From Acidimicrobiales bacterium (GTDB lineage Bacteria > Actinomycetota > Acidimicrobiia > Acidimicrobiales > Acidimicrobilacustridaceae), in contig JALRFT010000088.1 of assembly GCA_023261915.1 (NCBI GenBank), forward strand, positions 1 through 7,356: a stretch of DNA of 7,356 nt, written 5' to 3'. Position 1 is the first letter of the stretch. Each line of letters opens with the position of its first letter. The notes under the pieces are model-generated. The model saw only the letters and a list, made by a program, of their open reading frames with translations. It ran no database searches and had not been told where the DNA came from. This document shows positions 4,538 through 7,356 of the stretch, piece by piece. Made by a program: the position numbers and the translations under genes.

Positions 4538-5799
4538 AGGAGATTCTCCTCAGGGTCACGAACGCCAGTGGCTGAAGGAGTCGTGGGGGGCGGAGCGGAG
4601 CGAAGTGATTCGGGCGCGGCGAGCGAGGCCGCCACCGCTGCGAGAAACCGGGCCCCGTCGTGCCCATTGGACGCCCGGTGATCCGCCGCCACGGTGAGCG
4701 TCACCGTCGGGGCGGCCACGACCGTTCCCGCATCCGCCCACGGACGCTCGGCGACCACACCGACCCCGACCATGGCCACCTGGGGCGGGTAGATCACCCC
4801 GAACACCGTGTCGACCCCCCGCTCGCCGAGGGCGGTGGCCGTGATAGTTGGAGTCCCCATGGCCCACGCCGGCAGGTTTCCCGCCCGGGCACCACTCACC
4901 ACGGTGCGGAGCCGATCCATGAACGTCGGCACCCCGAGTCGGTCGGCGCCGGGGATGACCGGAGCGAGCAGACCTCCGCCGCGTAACGAGACCGCCATAC
5001 CGAGATCGACCTCGGGATGCTGTTCATGGTGATCATCAACCCAATGGCCGTTGAGAGCCGGGTGGGCCGCAGCAGCACGAGCCACTGCCGCGGCCACGAG
5101 TGCGCCGATGACCACCCGCTCCCCGACTGGAAGTTCGCGGTTGAGATCAGTCAACCACGAACTGGCTGCCCGCAGATCCATCTCGAGCGAGAGGTAGTAG
5201 TGCGGGATGTCGCGTTTGGATGCGGACATGAGCGCTCCGACCCGCTGACGCAGCCGTTCACGTCGCTCGGGAGTCCAGTGGTCCGACACCGGTTCCGTCA
5301 CTGGCGTCACAGTCCCCACAAGGTCGTCACCCGTCACCGCTCCAGCGGGCCCGGTCCCCGTCACCCTCGACAGGTCCACGCCCGCTGCGGCAGCAAGGCG
5401 ACGAGCCCGCGGTGAACTCTTCACCTCTGAACCCGGGACCCGGGACCGAGGTTCGATGGGCGGTCGGGGTTCCACCGGCGGCGGTTCAGGCGCCGGTGGC
5501 GGCTCCGGTCCTTCGGGAACGTCGCCGCCGGGTGATGACGAGACGTCGGTGGCACCCGTCGCCGTGGCAGTTCGGAGTCGGGCGAGCACACCACCGACCG
5601 GGATCTCGTCGCCCTCGGCGGCCACGAGTTCGTCGACCACCCCGTCCTCGAACACTTCCACTTCGATGGTCGACTTATCGGTGTCGACCACCGCCACAAT
5701 GTCCCCCCGGTGGACCTCGTCGCCGACCGCGACCCGCCACTCCACGAGGGTGCCACTGTCCATGTCAGCGCCGAGAGACGGCATCGTGAAATCACCCAC
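4534..5799 (-). CDS. 2-oxo acid dehydrogenase E2, lipoyl-dependent acyltransferase
   Basis: This is a 421-residue E2 core subunit, which takes the acyl group from E1 on a swinging lipoyl arm and transfers it to an acceptor, normally CoA. One lipoyl domain (about 1-77) has the lipoylated Lys42 in DTDKSTIEVE. A Pro/Glu/Ala-rich flexible linker covers about 87-125. The peripheral subunit-binding domain is at about 128-161 (SSPRARRLAAAAGVDLSRVTGTG). The catalytic domain runs from about 178 to 397, including RDIPHYYLSLEMDL, GERGVDTVFGVIYPPQVAMVGVG and ADHRASNGHDGARFL. The canonical catalytic HxxxDG reads H374-R-A-S-N378-G, so the Asp is Asn. A 24-residue tail follows. The GTG at 5799 is chosen because the family begins with this FTMPSLG strand; it lies 3 bases after the E1 beta stop. 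The substrate may be pyruvate, acetoin or another 2-oxo acid. Ends with TGA, overlapping the ACP start. Confidence 0.94.
   Translation of the reverse strand: MGDFTMPSLGADMDSGTLVEWRVAVGDEVHRGDIVAVVDTDKSTIEVEVFEDGVVDELVAAEGDEIPVGGVLARLRTATATGATDVSSSPGGDVPEGPEPPPAPEPPPVEPRPPIEPRSRVPGSEVKSSPRARRLAAAAGVDLSRVTGTGPAGAVTGDDLVGTVTPVTEPVSDHWTPERRERLRQRVGALMSASKRDIPHYYLSLEMDLRAASSWLTDLNRELPVGERVVIGALVAAAVARAAAAHPALNGHWVDDHHEQHPEVDLGMAVSLRGGGLLAPVIPGADRLGVPTFMDRLRTVVSGARAGNLPAWAMGTPTITATALGERGVDTVFGVIYPPQVAMVGVGVVAERPWADAGTVVAAPTVTLTVAADHRASNGHDGARFLAAVAASLAAPESLRSAPPPTTPSATGVRDPEENLL
4538..4551 (-). promoter_or_regulatory. ACP ribosome binding site embedded in a palindrome
   Basis: The minus strand reads GAGGAGAATCTCCT directly before the GTG of the ACP gene. 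AGGAGA (4545-4550) is complementary to TCTCCT (4538-4543), so the Shine-Dalgarno can fold into a 5-base stem with a 3-base loop ending next to the start codon. The site lies within the last codons of E2, where translating ribosomes would open it. Confidence 0.6.
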
Positions 5800-5802
5800 C
5801 GC

Positions 5803-6783
5803 TCAGCCCCCCACTCCGCGTATGGCGGCGACGATGTCCTCGACCTGGGGCAGCGCAGCACGTTCGAGCTGGGCGGCGTAGGGAACGGGAACCTCGGCCG
5901 CGCACACCCGCGCCACCGGGGCGTCGAGTTCGTAGAAGGCCATCTCGCTGATCTGGGCGGCGATCTCAGCAGACAGACCTACCGATCGCCACGCCTCGTC
6001 GACCACCACCGCCCGATGCGTGCGGGACACCGACTCGACGACCGTCTCGGTGTCGAGCGGACGCAGGACCCGCAGGTCGATGACTTCAACCGCCATGCCC
6101 TCTGACGAGCACTGCTCGGCCGCCTCGAGCGCCTTGGGGAGACTGCCGCCGTGGGTCACGACGGTGACGTCGGTGCCGGCCCGGCGCACGGCAGCGCTCG
6201 TGAGGTCGACGGCCGGACACGGGTCGGGTAACTCGCCCCGCACGGGGTAGAGCGCGCCGTGTTCGAACATCAGAACCGGATCAGGATCGGCGAGGGCAGG
6301 CGCGAGCATGCCGTAGGCGTCAGCGATCGTGGCTGGGGCAACCACCCGCAGCCCGGGGATGTGGGCGAACATGCCTTCCAAAGAGTGGGAGTGCTGAGCA
6401 GCGAGTTGGCGTCCCCCACCGGTCGTCATGCGGATCACGAGCGGCACCCCCACCTGCCCAGCTGACATGTGCCGGAGGGTGGCGGCGTTGTTCATGATCT
6501 GGTCGAGCGCCAACAGGGCGAAGTTGACGGTCATGATCTCCACAATGGGGCGCATCCCGGCGATGGCGGCGCCGATGCCGGCACCGACGAACGCCGATTC
6601 GCTGAGCGGCGCGTCGCGGATCCGTTCGGGACCGAACTCTTCAAGCAACCCGAGACTGACCGCGAACGAACCGCCGTAGCGTCCAACGTCTTCACCCATG
6701 AGGAACACGCGCTCGTCACCCCGCATGGCGTCACCGACGGCGGCCCGCAACGCCTCCCGGTAGCTCACCACCGTGCCGGTCAC
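5803..6783 (-). CDS. 2-oxo acid dehydrogenase E1 beta subunit (PdhB/AcoB type)
   Basis: This 326-residue protein is full length for a separate E1 beta chain. With E1 alpha it decarboxylates a 2-oxo acid using thiamine diphosphate and reductively acylates the lipoyl arm of E2. Visible family signatures: GEDVGRYGGSF (30-40); DAPLSESAFVGAGIGAAIAGMRPIVEIMT (57-85), with Glu62 at the position of the cofactor-activating Glu59 of human E1 beta; NFALLALDQIMNNAA (87-101); GGGRQLAAQHSHSLEGMFAHIPGLRVVAPAT (122-152), with His131 matching human His128; and the C-terminal transketolase-C domain (TVVTHGGSLPKALEA, VIDLRVLRPLD, VDEAWRSVG). The segment around 80-145 looks more like pyruvate or acetoin E1 beta than branched-chain E1 beta. 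The GTG at 6783 overlaps the E1 alpha stop as GTGA; only a weak GGGA lies upstream, so re-initiation probably drives translation. Ends with TGA. Confidence 0.95.
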   Translation of the reverse strand: MTGTVVSYREALRAAVGDAMRGDERVFLMGEDVGRYGGSFAVSLGLLEEFGPERIRDAPLSESAFVGAGIGAAIAGMRPIVEIMTVNFALLALDQIMNNAATLRHMSAGQVGVPLVIRMTTGGGRQLAAQHSHSLEGMFAHIPGLRVVAPATIADAYGMLAPALADPDPVLMFEHGALYPVRGELPDPCPAVDLTSAAVRRAGTDVTVVTHGGSLPKALEAAEQCSSEGMAVEVIDLRVLRPLDTETVVESVSRTHRAVVVDEAWRSVGLSAEIAAQISEMAFYELDAPVARVCAAEVPVPYAAQLERAALPQVEDIVAAIRGVGG

Positions 6784-7356
6784 GATCCGGTCCCGGCCAT
6801 GACGTGGTCCAACAGGGTTTCGACCCTCTCGGGCGTACCCGCCTCAGCGAAGGTCACGGCCCCGTCCACTTCGGCCATGACCTCGGCGTCGATGGCATCG
6901 AGCGCCGCCGATGATGTGCCTGCGACCTCGAGTGCCGCCCGACCCACAACCAGCGGATCCCGTTGGCGCCACGCCGCCACCTCATCGCGACTCCGATATC
7001 GCTCCGGGTCGTACATCGAGTGCGCCCGCAACCGGTAGGTGCGGGCCTCGATGAAATGGGGTCCGCTCCCGGACCGCACAGCAGCCACGGCATCGGCGGC
7101 CACGGCCGACACCGCAGCCACATCCATACCGTCGACCGATTGAGCGGCGAGGCCGTAGGTCCCGGCCCGACCGGCGAGGTCGGTTGAGGCGTGGGACGCG
7201 GCGAGGGCGGTGCCCATGGCGTAGAGGTTGTTCTCACACACGAACAGGACCGGCAGGTGCCACAGCGCCGCCAGGTTGACCGACTCGTGGAACTCGCCTT
7301 CGGCCATCGCCCCGTCACCGAAGAAGCACACGGTGACGAGGTTGCGCTGGCGCATG
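6780..7356 (-). CDS. 2-oxo acid dehydrogenase E1 alpha subunit, N-terminus cut by window edge
   Basis: The frame enters from beyond 7356 and ends with TGA at 6780; 191 residues from the internal Met at 7355 are visible. E1 alpha chains usually have about 320-360 residues, so roughly the first 130-150 are missing and the ATG at 7355 is not the real start. The thiamine diphosphate motif is complete: GDGAMAEGEFHESVNLAALWHLPVLFVCENN, running from GDG (13-15) to Asn42-Asn43, followed by YAMGT. TYRLRAHSMYDPERYRSRDEVAAWRQRDPL (106-135) is the phosphorylation-loop region; His112 and Ser113 align with the catalytic-loop His263 and Ser264 of the human enzyme, though the usual HGH is RAH here. It forms the heterotetrameric E1 with the next gene, which it overlaps by four bases. 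Residues visible do not settle substrate specificity. The operon probably begins further upstream. Confidence 0.95.
   Translation of the reverse strand, partial: MRQRNLVTVCFFGDGAMAEGEFHESVNLAALWHLPVLFVCENNLYAMGTALAASHASTDLAGRAGTYGLAAQSVDGMDVAAVSAVAADAVAAVRSGSGPHFIEARTYRLRAHSMYDPERYRSRDEVAAWRQRDPLVVGRAALEVAGTSSAALDAIDAEVMAEVDGAVTFAEAGTPERVETLLDHVMAGTGS

Noticed and set aside
6469..7038. A 189-codon plus-strand frame spanning the E1 alpha/E1 beta junction
   Set aside because: It crosses two conserved minus-strand genes and has no recognisable features.

Overview
The window is a GC-rich, densely packed bacterial segment. Every convincing gene lies on the minus strand. The high GC content, the three GTG starts, the lipoprotein-type transport gene, and one gene that looks leaderless together suggest an actinomycete (Actinomycetota, perhaps an Acidimicrobiia-like lineage). 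This lineage call is inferred from composition and gene style only; there is no rRNA or other marker gene.

Reading in the direction of transcription (high to low coordinates), the right half is a tightly coupled operon for a thiamine-diphosphate-dependent 2-oxo acid dehydrogenase complex. It starts with E1 alpha (cut by the right edge, 7356-6780), then E1 beta (6783-5803), E2 lipoyl acyltransferase (5799-4534), and a free-standing acyl carrier protein (4537-4286). Two of the three junctions are 4-base GTGA overlaps and the third is a 3-base gap. These are signs of translational coupling and fixed stoichiometry. The ACP is not a normal subunit of such complexes. Together with an Asp-to-Asn change in the E2 catalytic motif, it is the most interesting thing here. 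It raises the possibility that acyl groups made by E1/E2 are passed to a phosphopantetheine arm rather than only to CoA.

After a 47-base gap comes a clear FeS-BCP/PhrB-type (prokaryotic 6-4) photolyase (4238-2715). All four iron-sulfur cysteines and the active-site His-His/Tyr/Tyr set fall at the spacing I recall for Agrobacterium PhrB. Next are a branched-chain-amino-acid-type ABC substrate-binding lipoprotein (2674-1439), apparently with its own leaderless promoter and without transporter partners in view, and a short-chain dehydrogenase/reductase (1378-641).

A 270-base intergenic region (371-640) follows. It holds several short palindromes, a 9-base direct repeat, and a candidate promoter. 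It leads to a small secreted protein of unknown function (370-1, C-terminus beyond the left edge) with a classical signal peptide and a strong ribosome binding site. The long plus-strand reading frames are antisense shadows of the minus-strand genes. I see no RNA genes, mobile elements, or CRISPR arrays.
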